DNA of 64,000 nucleotides from Chitinophagaceae bacterium BSSC1 (GCA_002256435.1 NKJC01000002.1:62001-126000), one strand, 5' to 3'. Shown: positions 34,585 to 45,112, counted from the first letter of the stretch. A program made the numbers and translations. Notes: generated by a model not told the origin, from the letters alone.

Positions 34585-36414
34585 TTAAAGAGCCTGAGAA
34601 TCCTCTTGCATCAGCTGCATTTTATACAATTCTGCATAATACCCATTGGCCTGCATCAGTTCTTCGTGCGTACCATTTTCAATAATTTGCCCTTCTTCCA
34701 AAACAATGATATTATTAAATCTAAAGCTGGAAAATATTCTATGTGTGATGACTATGGCTGTTTTTTCATTTAAATAACCATATAAATTACTTAAGATTTC
34801 GTGTTCTGTTTTAGCATCCACTGCACTCAAACAATCATCAAATACAATAATCTCAGGTGTTTTAATCAGTGCACGTGCAATAGATATTCTTTGTTTCTGC
34901 CCCCCGCTCAAAGTCACGCCTCTTTCTCCAATCATGGTGTCATACCCTTTATCAAAACCCAGTATTTCTTGGTGCACATTGGCAGATTTGGCAGCTTGCT
35001 CTACCCTTTCTTGATTTGCAGCTTCAGAAAGGCCAAAACTAATATTGTCTGTTACCGTATCACTAAATAGGAATACATCTTGTTGTACATAACTAATTTG
35101 TTCCCTTAAAGTGGTTAAATCCATTTTCCGAATATCGTTCCCCCCAATCAAAATTCTTCCAGCAGCTGGGTCATAAAACCTTAAAAGCAATTGTGCCAGA
35201 CTGGTTTTACCACTTCCTGTTCTACCCAAGACCAGTAACTTTTCTCCTTTTTTAATTTGTAGGCTCAGATGCTTAATAGCATGGATACCCGTATGGGGAT
35301 AGGTGAAATCAACAGAATCAAACTGAATATCACCTGTTATTTGATCCGCCCCTTTTTCTTTGGTATTGCGGATCACAGGTTCTGTTTTCAAGAATTCATT
35401 TAAACGCTTTTGAGATGCTGCAGCTCTTTGAATCATACTGGCTGTCCAACCAATAGCACTTACAGGAAAAGTGAGCATATTAATATAAATCACAAACTCC
35501 ACAATCAACCCTACTTTGCTGGGATCTTCCAAAGCTTGCAAACCTCCAATACAAATGGTACAAAGTGTGCTGAGACCAATCATCAAAGCCATACTTGGAA
35601 AATAAATAGATTCCACTTTGGCCAAACCAACGGCTTGTATCCGATAGTCCTCGCTATTTTTCTTAAAAAAGCCCATCATGGCTTTTTCTTGTACAAATGA
35701 TTTAATCACTCGAATACCTGAATAGGATTCTTGCGCATTGGTTGTTAGATCAGATAATAAAGCCTGTATTTTCTCGCTTTTCTTATTAATCACACTATTT
35801 ACTAGGTAAATGGTAATGGCTAAAATAGGCAAAGGTGCCAAAACATATAAAGTGAGCATGGCGTCTTTGCGTAGCATACTCACCACACAAAATCCAATTA
35901 GGGCAACTAAGTTAATTAAGTACATGACAGCCGGTCCGGTGTACATTCTAACCCTACTCACGTCTTCTGCCATTCTATTCATTAAATCTCCCGTAGTATT
36001 TTCCTTGTAGAATTGGGTATCTAATTGTTGGTAGTGCTGAAAAATCTCGTTTTTCTGGTCAAATTCAATATGTCTGCTCATGACAATAATGGTTTGGCGC
36101 ATAAAAAACATGAGAATTCCCCTCAAGATGGCTAAACCTAAAATGGTCAAACTGCAAATGGCTACCAAACTGCTAAAATCAAATGAGTGGTTTTCTATAT
36201 TTCTAATAAAGTAGTCTACCACCAGGTCATGATTGGGTTTTCTAACCACTTGTTTGGCACCTGGCAAGTGTTGTTGCACCAAATTGACAACATAGCCGGT
36301 GATTTGCGGTGCTAGTACTGCAAAATAGTTGGCAAGTACCACAAAAACCATCCCTATAAAAAAACGGTATCGGTATTTCCAGAAATAGTGGTTAACGGCA
36401 GAAAGATGTTTCAA
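34585..36414 (-). CDS. ABC transporter, fused permease and ATPase (exporter type)
   Basis: Inner-membrane ABC exporter half-transporter of 609 residues, expected to dimerise. Six helices occupy roughly residues 15-330, then the nucleotide-binding domain: Walker A GRTGSGKTS, Q-loop ISYVQQDVFLFSDT, signature LSGGQKQR, Walker B IIVFDDCLSAVD and the H-loop VITHR. The Walker B has Asp in place of the usual catalytic Glu (DD rather than DE), as in MdlA-like and some heterodimeric transporters; whether it lowers activity is not known. Substrate unknown. Divergent from the nuo operon. Confidence 0.92.
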   Translation of the reverse strand: MKHLSAVNHYFWKYRYRFFIGMVFVVLANYFAVLAPQITGYVVNLVQQHLPGAKQVVRKPNHDLVVDYFIRNIENHSFDFSSLVAICSLTILGLAILRGILMFFMRQTIIVMSRHIEFDQKNEIFQHYQQLDTQFYKENTTGDLMNRMAEDVSRVRMYTGPAVMYLINLVALIGFCVVSMLRKDAMLTLYVLAPLPILAITIYLVNSVINKKSEKIQALLSDLTTNAQESYSGIRVIKSFVQEKAMMGFFKKNSEDYRIQAVGLAKVESIYFPSMALMIGLSTLCTICIGGLQALEDPSKVGLIVEFVIYINMLTFPVSAIGWTASMIQRAAASQKRLNEFLKTEPVIRNTKEKGADQITGDIQFDSVDFTYPHTGIHAIKHLSLQIKKGEKLLVLGRTGSGKTSLAQLLLRFYDPAAGRILIGGNDIRKMDLTTLREQISYVQQDVFLFSDTVTDNISFGLSEAANQERVEQAAKSANVHQEILGFDKGYDTMIGERGVTLSGGQKQRISIARALIKTPEIIVFDDCLSAVDAKTEHEILSNLYGYLNEKTAIVITHRIFSSFRFNNIIVLEEGQIIENGTHEELMQANGYYAELYKMQLMQEDSQAL

Positions 36415-36430
36415 AACTGTGGGTTTGGCT

Positions 36431-36438
36431 CAAAGGTA
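36431..36438 (-). promoter_or_regulatory. Candidate -7 promoter element of the ABC exporter
   Basis: The minus strand reads TACCTTTG, a full TAnnTTTG match, 17 bp upstream of the start codon. No -33 box at the usual distance. Confidence 0.4.
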
Positions 36439-36572
36439 ACAAACAATGCAACCTTGAATAAGATTTCCAGAGACTGTTGAAAAAACTATGACAAAAATCA
36501 TATCGCAATGTGCGGAATATCAATGTTTGTAGTAAATTGAAAGCACTAACTTCATGCCTGCAAAATAACATT

Positions 36573-36923
36573 ATGGGTGCTGCTTATTTGATTGTTCTAA
36601 TCGCTGCCGCTATTGCATTTTCTGCTGGTGGTATTTTAATTGCAAAGATTTTTGTTAAAGGAACCAAGAACCCCCAAAAGGGACTGGCCTATGAGTGTGG
36701 AATCCCTTCAGAAGGCTCCCCTTGGAACCAATTCAATGTTGGTTATTATCTATTTACATTGATCTTTCTAATTTTTGACGTGGAGCTTGTTTTCATGTAT
36801 CCATGGGCTGTAGTGGTAAAAGAACTAGGCATGTCGGCACTTTTTGAAATTATTGTTTTCATGTTTATCCTATTTATGGGTTTTTTATATGCCCATAAAA
36901 AAGGCGCTTTAAAATGGATTTAA
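36573..36923 (+). CDS. nuoA: NADH-quinone oxidoreductase subunit A
   Basis: Membrane subunit of complex I, 116 residues with three helices. The conserved YECGIPSEGSPWNQFNVGYY loop (Cys switch region) and LIFLIFDVELVFMYPWA match NuoA. The ATG at 36573 is used; an in-frame GTG 21 codons upstream would add a non-conserved hydrophilic leader. First gene of an eleven-gene complex I run. Confidence 0.95.
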   Translation: MGAAYLIVLIAAAIAFSAGGILIAKIFVKGTKNPQKGLAYECGIPSEGSPWNQFNVGYYLFTLIFLIFDVELVFMYPWAVVVKELGMSALFEIIVFMFILFMGFLYAHKKGALKWI

Positions 36924-36956
36924 TCAACTAATTCTAAACAACCTTATCCTAATTAT

Positions 36957-37490
36957 ATGGGTGTACCTGAAAATAATGCAGTAGGATTTCCTGGACAAAT
37001 TCACGAAACAGCTGGTGGTGGAATTGTTTTGAGCAAATTGGATGATGTAATTAACTGGGCCAGATCCAATTCACTTTGGCCACTCACATTTGCTACCAGT
37101 TGTTGTGGTATTGAAATGATGGCAGTGGCATCTGCTAAATACGATTTTTCCAGATTCGGATTTGAAGTAGCAAGGGCTACCCCTAGACAAGCCGATGTGA
37201 TTATTATTGCTGGAACCATTGTAAATAAAATGGCTCCGGTTTTAAAACGCTTATATGATCAGATGGCCGATCCCAAATATGTGATTGCCATGGGTGCCTG
37301 CGCCATAAGCGGAGGCCCTTTTTTTTATAACACTTATTCTGTTGTAAAAGGAGCCGATCACGTAATTCCAGTAGACGTTTATATTCCCGGATGCCCTCCC
37401 AGACCAGAAGCTTTATTGCATGCTTTGATCAGTTTGCAAGAAAAAATCAAGTCTGGTATGACCAGGGAGCAAATGAAACAGTTACCATAA
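36957..37490 (+). CDS. nuoB: NADH-quinone oxidoreductase subunit B
   Basis: Peripheral-arm subunit holding the terminal [4Fe-4S] cluster N2. The 177 residues show the adjacent Cys49-Cys50 pair in ATSCCGIEM, Cys115 in MGACAISGG and Cys146 in [12 protein letters not shown], the full ligand set for N2. It passes electrons to quinone at the NuoD/NuoH interface. It is followed by nuoC after 11 bp. Confidence 0.97.
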   Translation: MGVPENNAVGFPGQIHETAGGGIVLSKLDDVINWARSNSLWPLTFATSCCGIEMMAVASAKYDFSRFGFEVARATPRQADVIIIAGTIVNKMAPVLKRLYDQMADPKYVIAMGACAISGGPFFYNTYSVVKGADHVIPVDVYIPGCPPRPEALLHALISLQEKIKSGMTREQMKQLP

Positions 37491-37501
37491 ACATACTTAA
37501 A

Positions 37502-37960
37502 ATGATGACCAACGAGGAACTGAAAAATGCCCTAACAGAATTACTCCCCAATGCCGTTTTTGAAGAAGGGGGTGAATGGGTAAACCTGTTTGTGGAAGCT
37601 GCAGATTGGAAGGCATCGGCACAAAAACTCCGTTCATGGGAGTCCGGTCCTTTTAATTTTATGTTCTGTCTTACCTGTGTAGATTGGAAAACCCATTTTA
37701 CAATGGTATACCACTTAAGAAGCACCACTACTTTAGACAATATTGTAGTTAAAGTAAAGCTTGATAGAAGCAATCCTGAAATTGCCACCGTTTCTGATAT
37801 TTGGCGCACAGCTGAATTACTTGAACGTGAAGTATATGACCTTTTTGGTGTTCAATTTTTGGAACATCCAGATTTAAGAAGGCTACTCCTTACAGATGAT
37901 TGGGTTGGATATCCTTTGAGAAAAGACTATGAAGACCCCATTAATATGATCAAACTTTAA
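37502..37960 (+). CDS. nuoC: NADH-quinone oxidoreductase subunit C
   Basis: The 30-kDa-type subunit of the peripheral arm, 152 residues. The family signature ERE(V)YDLFG appears as [24 protein letters not shown], then [12 protein letters not shown]. The start at 37502 avoids an overlap of 100 bp with nuoB implied by the longer open frame. It is separate from nuoD rather than fused as in E. coli. Confidence 0.94.
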   Translation: MMTNEELKNALTELLPNAVFEEGGEWVNLFVEAADWKASAQKLRSWESGPFNFMFCLTCVDWKTHFTMVYHLRSTTTLDNIVVKVKLDRSNPEIATVSDIWRTAELLEREVYDLFGVQFLEHPDLRRLLLTDDWVGYPLRKDYEDPINMIKL

Positions 37961-38002
37961 CGCAGCAAAAGCCAAGATTCGTTTCTTGAAAAACAAATTA
38001 CA

Positions 38003-39118
38003 ATGGTTGAAGAAATAGGAAAAACAGTAGAAGGAGATTTGGTCATCAATGTTGGTCCACAACACCCTGCCACGCACGGCGTATTGCACTTGGTGATTAC
38101 TTTGAATGGAGAAACCATCAAAAAAGTGGAACCGCATTTGGGTTATATCCATCGCTCCATTGAAAAAATGTGTGAGAGTTTGAGTTATAGACAATTCATC
38201 TATACTACCAGTCGGATGGATTATCTCTCTGCCCATATTAACAATCATGCTTGCGCCCTTTGTGTTGAAAAGGGTTTGCAAATTGAAGTACCAGAACGTG
38301 CCCAAGTAATTAGGGTATTAATGGATGAGCTTACAAGAATTGCATCTCATGAACTTTGGTGGGGTGCCATGGCCATGGACTTAGGAGCATTTACCCCCTT
38401 CTTTCATGCATTCCGTGAAAGGGAAACCATTAATGATATTATGGAAGAAACCTGCGGTGCAAGATTAACTATGAACTACATGGTTCCTGGTGGCGTGATG
38501 GCAGACTTACACCCCAATTTTCAATCAAGGGTTAAGAACTTCTTACAATTATATAAGCGTAAAATTCACGAATACGATGAGTTGGTAACTGGGAATATTA
38601 TTTTCCAAAACCGGATGAAAGGTGTTGGATACCTATCTCCCGAAGACGTAATATCTTATGGGGTTACTGGCCCAGCAGGCCGCGGTAGTGGGGTTTCATG
38701 TGATGTTAGAAAACTATACCCATATGAGATATATAGCAAACTCCAGTTTGATGAAGTATTAGAAACCGCTGGAGACAGTTTTGCTAGGTATATGGTTAGA
38801 TTAAGAGAAATGCAACAATCCATTCGCATTGTAGAACAATTGATAGATAATATACCAGATGGAGAATATCAAGCCAAAACCAAAGCTGTTTTAAAATTGC
38901 CCAAGGGCGAATTTTATCAGCGCGTGGAAACGGCTAGGGGTGAATTAGGGGTTTATATAGTGAGTGAAGGCGGAACTACTCCTTATAGAATTAAATTCCG
39001 CTCACCTGGATTTTCCAATCTGTCTGCTCTGGATCATATGACCCGGGGAGAAAAACTGGGAGACTTAGTAGCATCCATGGGAACCCTTGATTTGGTGATC
39101 CCAGATATTGATAGATAA
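38003..39118 (+). CDS. nuoD: NADH-quinone oxidoreductase subunit D
   Basis: The 49-kDa-type quinone-site subunit, 371 residues. The sequence contains INVGPQHPATHGVL (quinone-binding His loop), EPHLGYIHRSIEK, YLSAHINNHA and the C-terminal SPGFSNLSAL. It starts 42 bp after nuoC. No nuoE, nuoF or nuoG follows: the next gene, after 34 bp, is nuoH. Electron input to this complex must therefore come from another donor or from genes elsewhere. Confidence 0.96.
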   Translation: MVEEIGKTVEGDLVINVGPQHPATHGVLHLVITLNGETIKKVEPHLGYIHRSIEKMCESLSYRQFIYTTSRMDYLSAHINNHACALCVEKGLQIEVPERAQVIRVLMDELTRIASHELWWGAMAMDLGAFTPFFHAFRERETINDIMEETCGARLTMNYMVPGGVMADLHPNFQSRVKNFLQLYKRKIHEYDELVTGNIIFQNRMKGVGYLSPEDVISYGVTGPAGRGSGVSCDVRKLYPYEIYSKLQFDEVLETAGDSFARYMVRLREMQQSIRIVEQLIDNIPDGEYQAKTKAVLKLPKGEFYQRVETARGELGVYIVSEGGTTPYRIKFRSPGFSNLSALDHMTRGEKLGDLVASMGTLDLVIPDIDR

Positions 39119-39152
39119 TTAGCAACATTTTTTCATACCTAAGTGGCGATAC

Positions 39153-40229
39153 ATGTTTAGTTTAGAAAGTATAACAACCTTGGTGCAGGATTGGCTGAAT
39201 AAGACCTTCCCTCCCAACCTAGCCCTGTTTTTTGAATTTGTGATTATTGGTGTATTGGCCATTGCATTATTTGCAGGGCTTGGATTAGTACTAGTAATCA
39301 TGGAAAGAAAAGTAGCTGCATGGATTCAAATCAGGCTTGGACCTAACCGAGTAGGTCCTAAAGGGATGTTTCAGAGTTTAGCCGATACCGTGAAATTGAT
39401 TATGAAAGAAGGCCTCACACCAGATGGAGCAGATAAATTTCTATTCAACCTTGCACCTTATATAGTGATGATGGTTGCCATGTTGGTCTTAGCACCTATT
39501 GGATTTGCTAAAGGTTTTCATATTTGGGATATCAATATTGGAGTTTTATATGTTTCAGCCATTTCTTCCGTTTCAGTGATTGGTATTTTAATGGCAGGAT
39601 GGGCAAGTAATAACAAATACAGTTTATTGGGAGCAATGAGAAGTGGTGCTCAAATGGTGAGTTATGAATTATCTGTTGGATTATCTGTGTTAAGTATCAT
39701 TGTCTTAACAGGAAGTTTGGGACTAAACGATATTGTGCTTTCACAACAAGATGGATGGTGGATTTTTAAAGGTCATATTCCTGCCATTATCTCTTTTGTC
39801 ATTTTCATCATTGCAGTAACAGCTGAAACAAATCGTGCCCCATTTGATTTAGCTGAAGCAGAATCTGAACTAACCGCCGGATTTCACACCGAATATTCTG
39901 GAATGAAATTCGCTTTGTTTTTCTTAGCAGAGTATATCAATATTTTCATTGTTTGTGCCATTGGGGCTACCCTATTCTTGGGTGGGTGGATGCCTTTTCA
40001 TATTGGGCACTGGGAAGCATTTAATCATGTAATGGATTATATCCCTTCTTTTCTTTGGTTTTTTGGTAAGACATTTTTCTTGATATTCCTAATCATGTGG
40101 TTCCGTTGGACTTTCCCAAGATTACGTGTAGATCAACTCTTGAATTTAGAGTGGAAATACTTATTGCCGATTAGCATGTTTAATTTGATTTTGATGACAC
40201 TGGTGTCTATCAAAGGCTGGCATTTTTAA
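39153..40229 (+). CDS. nuoH: NADH-quinone oxidoreductase subunit H
   Basis: Membrane subunit at the junction of the two arms, 358 residues with about eight helices. Conserved blocks are ERKVAAWIQIRLGPNRVGP, ETNRAPFDLAEAESELTAGF (the quinone-chamber loop) and EYSGMKFALFFLAEY, all typical of NuoH. It directly follows nuoD where nuoEFG would sit in E. coli. Confidence 0.97.
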   Translation: MFSLESITTLVQDWLNKTFPPNLALFFEFVIIGVLAIALFAGLGLVLVIMERKVAAWIQIRLGPNRVGPKGMFQSLADTVKLIMKEGLTPDGADKFLFNLAPYIVMMVAMLVLAPIGFAKGFHIWDINIGVLYVSAISSVSVIGILMAGWASNNKYSLLGAMRSGAQMVSYELSVGLSVLSIIVLTGSLGLNDIVLSQQDGWWIFKGHIPAIISFVIFIIAVTAETNRAPFDLAEAESELTAGFHTEYSGMKFALFFLAEYINIFIVCAIGATLFLGGWMPFHIGHWEAFNHVMDYIPSFLWFFGKTFFLIFLIMWFRWTFPRLRVDQLLNLEWKYLLPISMFNLILMTLVSIKGWHF

Positions 40230-40251
40230 ATGATTTTAAACCATCAGACAG

Positions 40252-40728
40252 ATGTTTATAAAAGAATATTTCAAAGACATTTATAGCGCTATCCGCTCCT
40301 TATTAGTGGGAATGAGAAGGACTGGCTATTATTTTACCCACCACAAAGAAATCATCACCCAGCAATATCCTGACAACAGATTGGAATTGAATTTGCCAGA
40401 ACGTTTTAGAGGTGAGGTAGTGATGACGCATGATGAAGCAAATGAACACGCTTGTACCGGATGCTCTGCCTGTGAATTAGCTTGTCCAAATGGCACTATC
40501 AAAATCATCAACAAATTTGACATTAGCCCTGAGGGCAAGAAAAAGAAAGCCATTGACACTTTTGTATATCATTTGGAATTGTGTACCATGTGTGGTCTTT
40601 GTGTAGAGGCTTGTCCAACTGATGCCATCAAAATGGCTAACACATTTGAACATAGTGTTTATACTAGAGGCCAATTAACCAAACAATTAAATAAACCTGA
40701 TTCAAAACTAAGGGCCGGAGTTGAATAA
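40252..40728 (+). CDS. nuoI: NADH-quinone oxidoreductase subunit I
   Basis: Peripheral-arm ferredoxin-like subunit of 158 residues with two [4Fe-4S] motifs: Cys68, 71, 74 and 78 (CTGCSACELACP) and Cys111, 114, 117 and 121 (CTMCGLCVEACP), the N6a/N6b clusters. Without NuoEFG, this subunit is the likely site where a ferredoxin-type donor would enter; that part is inference. Confidence 0.96.
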   Translation: MFIKEYFKDIYSAIRSLLVGMRRTGYYFTHHKEIITQQYPDNRLELNLPERFRGEVVMTHDEANEHACTGCSACELACPNGTIKIINKFDISPEGKKKKAIDTFVYHLELCTMCGLCVEACPTDAIKMANTFEHSVYTRGQLTKQLNKPDSKLRAGVE

Positions 40729-40752
40729 TTATTAGCATAGAAACTTAACAAT

Positions 40753-41286
40753 ATGAGTGCAGCATCTATTATTTTTTACATCATTGCCGCTTTTATCCTG
40801 GGAACAGGTTTATTGGCGGTAACAACTAGGAAGATTTTCCGAGCATCCATCTGGTTGCTATTTTCTTTAATTGGCATTGCGTCTTTGTATTTCTGGATGC
40901 AATTGGAATTCTTAGCCGCCGTTCAAATCATTGTATATGTTGGTGGTATTGTGGTGTTAATCATTTTCTCCATTTTCTTGACCATTAAGTCTGGAGAAGA
41001 AATGCCTAAACCCATTTTTAAACGAAACATTTTTGCCATACTTGCTGCCTTGAGTGGTTTGGCATATACTGCAAGACAAATAAGTCTTTACAAATTTCAA
41101 GCCCCAGAAAACCCTGCTCCCTTTGAATTAAAAGTGAGTGATATTGGTAGACAAATGCTTTCTACAACTGACCATGGTTATCTATTGCCATTTGAGTTAA
41201 TCAGTATGTTATTGTTAGCCGCCATGATTGGTTGTATTGTCATTGCCTTGAAACAGAAAGAACCCGTTAAAACCCTTCAATCTTAA
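40753..41286 (+). CDS. nuoJ: NADH-quinone oxidoreductase subunit J
   Basis: Membrane subunit of 177 residues with five hydrophobic helices. FLAAVQIIVYVGGIVVLIIF carries the conserved YVGG pi-bulge helix of NuoJ. The stop is 3 bp before nuoK. Confidence 0.95.
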   Translation: MSAASIIFYIIAAFILGTGLLAVTTRKIFRASIWLLFSLIGIASLYFWMQLEFLAAVQIIVYVGGIVVLIIFSIFLTIKSGEEMPKPIFKRNIFAILAALSGLAYTARQISLYKFQAPENPAPFELKVSDIGRQMLSTTDHGYLLPFELISMLLLAAMIGCIVIALKQKEPVKTLQS

Positions 41287-41289
41287 ACC

Positions 41290-41604
41290 ATGACAGGTAT
41301 TCCTTTAACCCATATTCTCTTCCTGAGCACTGCCTTGTTTTTCATTGGTGCATATGGATTATTTACTAGAAGAAACATGATTACCATGCTCATGTCTGTT
41401 GAGTTAATGCTCAATAGCGTCAACATTAATTTTGTGGCTTTTAATAAATACCTCTATCCAGACAAACTGGGTGGTGTGTTTTTCAGCATATTCATTATTA
41501 CCATTGCCGCAGCTGAAGCTGCTGTGGCCATTGCCATTATCATCAACTTATATCGCTCTCATCATTCTATTGACGTAGAAGATGCAAGTGAAATGAAATA
41601 TTAA
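41290..41604 (+). CDS. nuoK: NADH-quinone oxidoreductase subunit K
   Basis: Small membrane subunit of 104 residues with three helices. SVELMLNSVNINFVAF holds the conserved membrane Glu and AAAEAAVAIAIIINLY the second one, both part of the proton path. Gene spacing to nuoJ is 3 bp and to nuoL 29 bp. Confidence 0.95.
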   Translation: MTGIPLTHILFLSTALFFIGAYGLFTRRNMITMLMSVELMLNSVNINFVAFNKYLYPDKLGGVFFSIFIITIAAAEAAVAIAIIINLYRSHHSIDVEDASEMKY

Positions 41605-41633
41605 TTGTAAGAAAGGAAACATAATCTCTTATC

Positions 41634-43565
41634 ATGAGCCAAACTCTTCAAATTGCACTAATACCCCTACTTCCTCTTGCCTGTTTTTTGGTATTGGGTT
41701 TGTATGGCAGAAAGCACCTAAGTTCAAGTGCAGGTATCATTGGAACACTGTCTTTATTTATTTCTACCCTTCTATCTCTTCAAACCGCCTATCAATACTT
41801 TTTTGTAAGCGGCAAAGTAAATGGGGTGTACCAAAAATTAGTGGTATTCCAATACAACTGGTTGGAATTTGCACCAGACCTCTCTATCAATATTGGATTG
41901 ATGATAGATCCCATTACGGTAATGATGTTGGTGGTGGTAAGTTTTGTATCATTAATGGTACACTTGTTTAGTTTGGGTTATATGAAGGGAGAAGAAAGGT
42001 TTGCAACTTATTTTGCTTTCCTATCCTTGTTCACTTTCTCTATGTTAGGCTTGGTTCTTTCTTCCAATATTTTCCAGATTTATTTGTTTTGGGAATTAGT
42101 GGGTGTTTCTTCTTTCTTGTTAATTGGATTTTATTTTGAAAAACCATCGGCAGTAGCTGCAGCCAAAAAAGCATTTATTGTTACCAGATTTGCAGACCTT
42201 GGATTTTTGATTGGCATACTTACATTGGCTTTCTATACCAAGACTTTAGACTTTGGGTTATTGATTGAAAGGTTAAGCACAGCTTCTCCATATTTGACAG
42301 ATATTAATGCAGCAACCTTCTTAGGTGTTTCTGCACTTAGTTGGGGATTGATTTTAGTCTTTGTGGGTGGTGCTGGTAAATCTGCCATGTTCCCCTTACA
42401 TATTTGGTTACCTGATGCCATGGAGGGCCCAACACCTGTTTCTGCCTTAATCCATGCTGCCACCATGGTTGTTGCTGGTGTATTCTTGGTAGCAAGATTA
42501 TTTCCTGTATTTGCTTTATCCGCCCCCGGTGCTTTACAAATAGTCATGTATACGGGCGCATTCTCTGCTTTTTTTGCAGCAGTCATTGCATGCACCCAAA
42601 CCGATATCAAAAGAGTGTTGGCTTATTCCACCATGTCTCAGATTGGCTACATGATGTTTGCATTGGGTGTTTCTAAATATGGTGGTGAAGATGGTTTGGG
42701 CTATATGGGTTCCATGTTCCATTTATTCACCCACGCATTCTTTAAATCATTGTTGTTCTTAGGTGCAGGAGCAGTCATACATATGGTACATAGCAATGAA
42801 ATGAAAGATATGGGAGGACTACGCAAATTGATGCCCATCACTCATATAAGTTTTCTAATTGCATGTTTAGCAATTGCTGGTGTTCCTCCATTCTCTGGAT
42901 TCTTTAGTAAAGAAGAAATCTTATTAGCTGCATTTGAATCAAACAGATTGGTTTATGGTATAGCGCTTTTGACTTCTGGTTTAACGGCATTTTACATGTT
43001 CCGTTTATACTATAATATCTTTTGGAGTAAGCCTGCTGAATTACATGGACACCACCATGGTGAAGGAACCCTGACCATGAAGATTCCTTTAATCTTGCTT
43101 GCTGTAATGGCTGTAGTTGCGGGATTTGCCCCAATTGCAAAATGGGTTACTTCAGATGGATTGCCCATTGAGTCTCATGTGCCTATTACCTTTTCTATTC
43201 TTCCTGTTACACTTGCCTTGGCGGGGATTTTACTAGCTACAAGGTTATTTAAAACCCAAAATGAATTGCCTGTTCGTATAGCCCAGCAGATGGGTGGTAT
43301 TTATAAAGCTGCCTATCATAAATTCTATATTGATGAAGTGTATTTGTTTGTAACCAAAAAAATCCTCTTCAACCTGATTGGCAAACCTGCTGCATGGTTT
43401 GACAAAAACATAGTAGATGGTTTGATGAATTTGCTAGGCAGAATCACAGCTACATTATCGGATCTAATCAAGGGCATACAATCAGGAAAAGTACAGGACT
43501 ATGCATTGTACTTTTTTGGTGGCATCGCAGGCTTGGTTTTGGTATTTATTTATCTCTGGAAATAA
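41634..43565 (+). CDS. nuoL: NADH-quinone oxidoreductase subunit L
   Basis: Antiporter-like proton-pumping subunit, 643 residues, about 16 helices plus the lateral helix toward the C-terminus. Conserved FWELVGVSSFLLIGFYF, GGAGKSAMFPLHIWLPDAMEG and ALIHAATMVVAG are present. A His-rich loop (HGHHHGEG) occurs near residue 475. It precedes nuoM by 9 bp. Confidence 0.96.
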   Translation: MSQTLQIALIPLLPLACFLVLGLYGRKHLSSSAGIIGTLSLFISTLLSLQTAYQYFFVSGKVNGVYQKLVVFQYNWLEFAPDLSINIGLMIDPITVMMLVVVSFVSLMVHLFSLGYMKGEERFATYFAFLSLFTFSMLGLVLSSNIFQIYLFWELVGVSSFLLIGFYFEKPSAVAAAKKAFIVTRFADLGFLIGILTLAFYTKTLDFGLLIERLSTASPYLTDINAATFLGVSALSWGLILVFVGGAGKSAMFPLHIWLPDAMEGPTPVSALIHAATMVVAGVFLVARLFPVFALSAPGALQIVMYTGAFSAFFAAVIACTQTDIKRVLAYSTMSQIGYMMFALGVSKYGGEDGLGYMGSMFHLFTHAFFKSLLFLGAGAVIHMVHSNEMKDMGGLRKLMPITHISFLIACLAIAGVPPFSGFFSKEEILLAAFESNRLVYGIALLTSGLTAFYMFRLYYNIFWSKPAELHGHHHGEGTLTMKIPLILLAVMAVVAGFAPIAKWVTSDGLPIESHVPITFSILPVTLALAGILLATRLFKTQNELPVRIAQQMGGIYKAAYHKFYIDEVYLFVTKKILFNLIGKPAAWFDKNIVDGLMNLLGRITATLSDLIKGIQSGKVQDYALYFFGGIAGLVLVFIYLWK

Positions 43566-43574
43566 AATATTGAC

Positions 43575-45080
43575 ATGAATCTTACATTATTTCTCCTCTT
43601 TCCCTTAGCCACAGCCATTGCTATTCTTTTGGCAAGTGGATTAAAACAGATACGGGTGATTGCCTTAATTGGATCTCTATTGCAACTGGCTTTGAGCGGC
43701 AAACTCTTGCTGGCATATTATGAACAAAGAGCTGCGGGCAACCAATCACAAATGCTATTTGAATACGTACAAAAATGGTATGGGCCACTCAATCTTCAAT
43801 ACCATATAGGTGTAGATGGCATTAGTATTGCAATGATTCTTTTAACAGCATTTGTTGTTGTTGCAGGCATTTTGGTTTCTTGGGAAACGGAACATTTGTC
43901 TAAGGAATTTTTCTTTTTACTTGTGCTTTTGAGTCTAGGTGCTTATGGATTCTTTATCTCTTTAGACGTCTTTACCATGTTCTTCTTCTTAGAAGTTGCG
44001 GTGATTCCTAAATTCTTATTGATAGGTATTTGGGGTAGTGGTAAAAAAGAATATAGTGCTATGAAACTAGCCCTGATGTTAATGGGTGGATCGGCCTTGA
44101 TTTTAGTGGGTATGTTGGGTATTTATTTCAGTTCAAAAACTGCAGGTGGAGCACATAGTTTTGACTTATTAGAATTAGCCAAAATGAATATTCCATTGGC
44201 ACGTCAAATGCTCTTCTTTCCTTTTGCTTTTATTGGGTTTGGCATTTTTACTGCCATCTTCCCTTTTCATACCTGGGTACCAGATGGTCACGCTTCAGCA
44301 CCAACCGCTGCATCTATGTTCTTAGCCGGAATTTCCATGAAATTGGGTGGATATGGTTGCTTAAGGGTTGCCACTTATCTGATGCCTGATGCGGCTCATG
44401 CCTATTCTTGGGTGATTATTTTACTGGCAACCATTGCCATTATTTATGGTGCATTTGCTACCATGATGCAGACCGATTTAAAATACATCAATGCCTATTC
44501 TTCGGTGAGTCACTGCGGATTTGTTTTATTGGGTATTGGAATGCTCACGCAAACTTCCATCAATGGTGCGGTTATGCAAATGGTGTCGCATGGTTTAATG
44601 ACAGCCTTATTCTTTGCTGCTATTGGTATGGTCTATAGTAGAACACATACACGTATGGTGGCTCAGTTGGGTGGTTTATTAAAAATCATGCCCTTTATTT
44701 CAACGGTGTTTGTTATTGCTGGTTTGTGTTCTCTAGGCTTACCTGGCTTTAGTGGATTTGCTGCAGAAATGACGGTATTTATGGGCTCTTGGCAGAACCC
44801 AGACAAATGGTATAGACTTGCCACTATTTTGGCTTGTGCATCTATAGTAGTAACAGCTGTTTATATTTTAAGGGCTGCCGGAAAATCTATCATGGGGCCA
44901 TTGGGTAATGATTCTTACAAAGATTTAACCGATGCAAAATGGTATGAAAAATCCGCTGCAATTTTATTGATTTTTGGCATTCTAGTAGTAGGTATGGCTC
45001 CTTTTTGGTTAATCAATTTGATTCAACCAGGAACAGAGTTTATCATGAATAAATTGGCTGTAGTGGCCACTGGATTATAG
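43575..45080 (+). CDS. nuoM: NADH-quinone oxidoreductase subunit M
   Basis: Second antiporter-like pumping subunit, 501 residues with about 14 helices. Motifs are YHIGVDGISIAMILLTAF, the Glu in FFFLEVAVIPKFLLIGIWG, and FPFHTWVPDGHASAPTAASM. It lies between nuoL and nuoN in the standard order. Confidence 0.96.
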   Translation: MNLTLFLLFPLATAIAILLASGLKQIRVIALIGSLLQLALSGKLLLAYYEQRAAGNQSQMLFEYVQKWYGPLNLQYHIGVDGISIAMILLTAFVVVAGILVSWETEHLSKEFFFLLVLLSLGAYGFFISLDVFTMFFFLEVAVIPKFLLIGIWGSGKKEYSAMKLALMLMGGSALILVGMLGIYFSSKTAGGAHSFDLLELAKMNIPLARQMLFFPFAFIGFGIFTAIFPFHTWVPDGHASAPTAASMFLAGISMKLGGYGCLRVATYLMPDAAHAYSWVIILLATIAIIYGAFATMMQTDLKYINAYSSVSHCGFVLLGIGMLTQTSINGAVMQMVSHGLMTALFFAAIGMVYSRTHTRMVAQLGGLLKIMPFISTVFVIAGLCSLGLPGFSGFAAEMTVFMGSWQNPDKWYRLATILACASIVVTAVYILRAAGKSIMGPLGNDSYKDLTDAKWYEKSAAILLIFGILVVGMAPFWLINLIQPGTEFIMNKLAVVATGL

Positions 45081-45112
45081 GAACAAGGTTTAGTTAATTT
45101 GAAATTTGCGCT

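Noticed and set aside
36510..36572. GTG-initiated extension of nuoA
   Set aside because: NuoA proteins begin just before the first helix, which matches the ATG at 36573.
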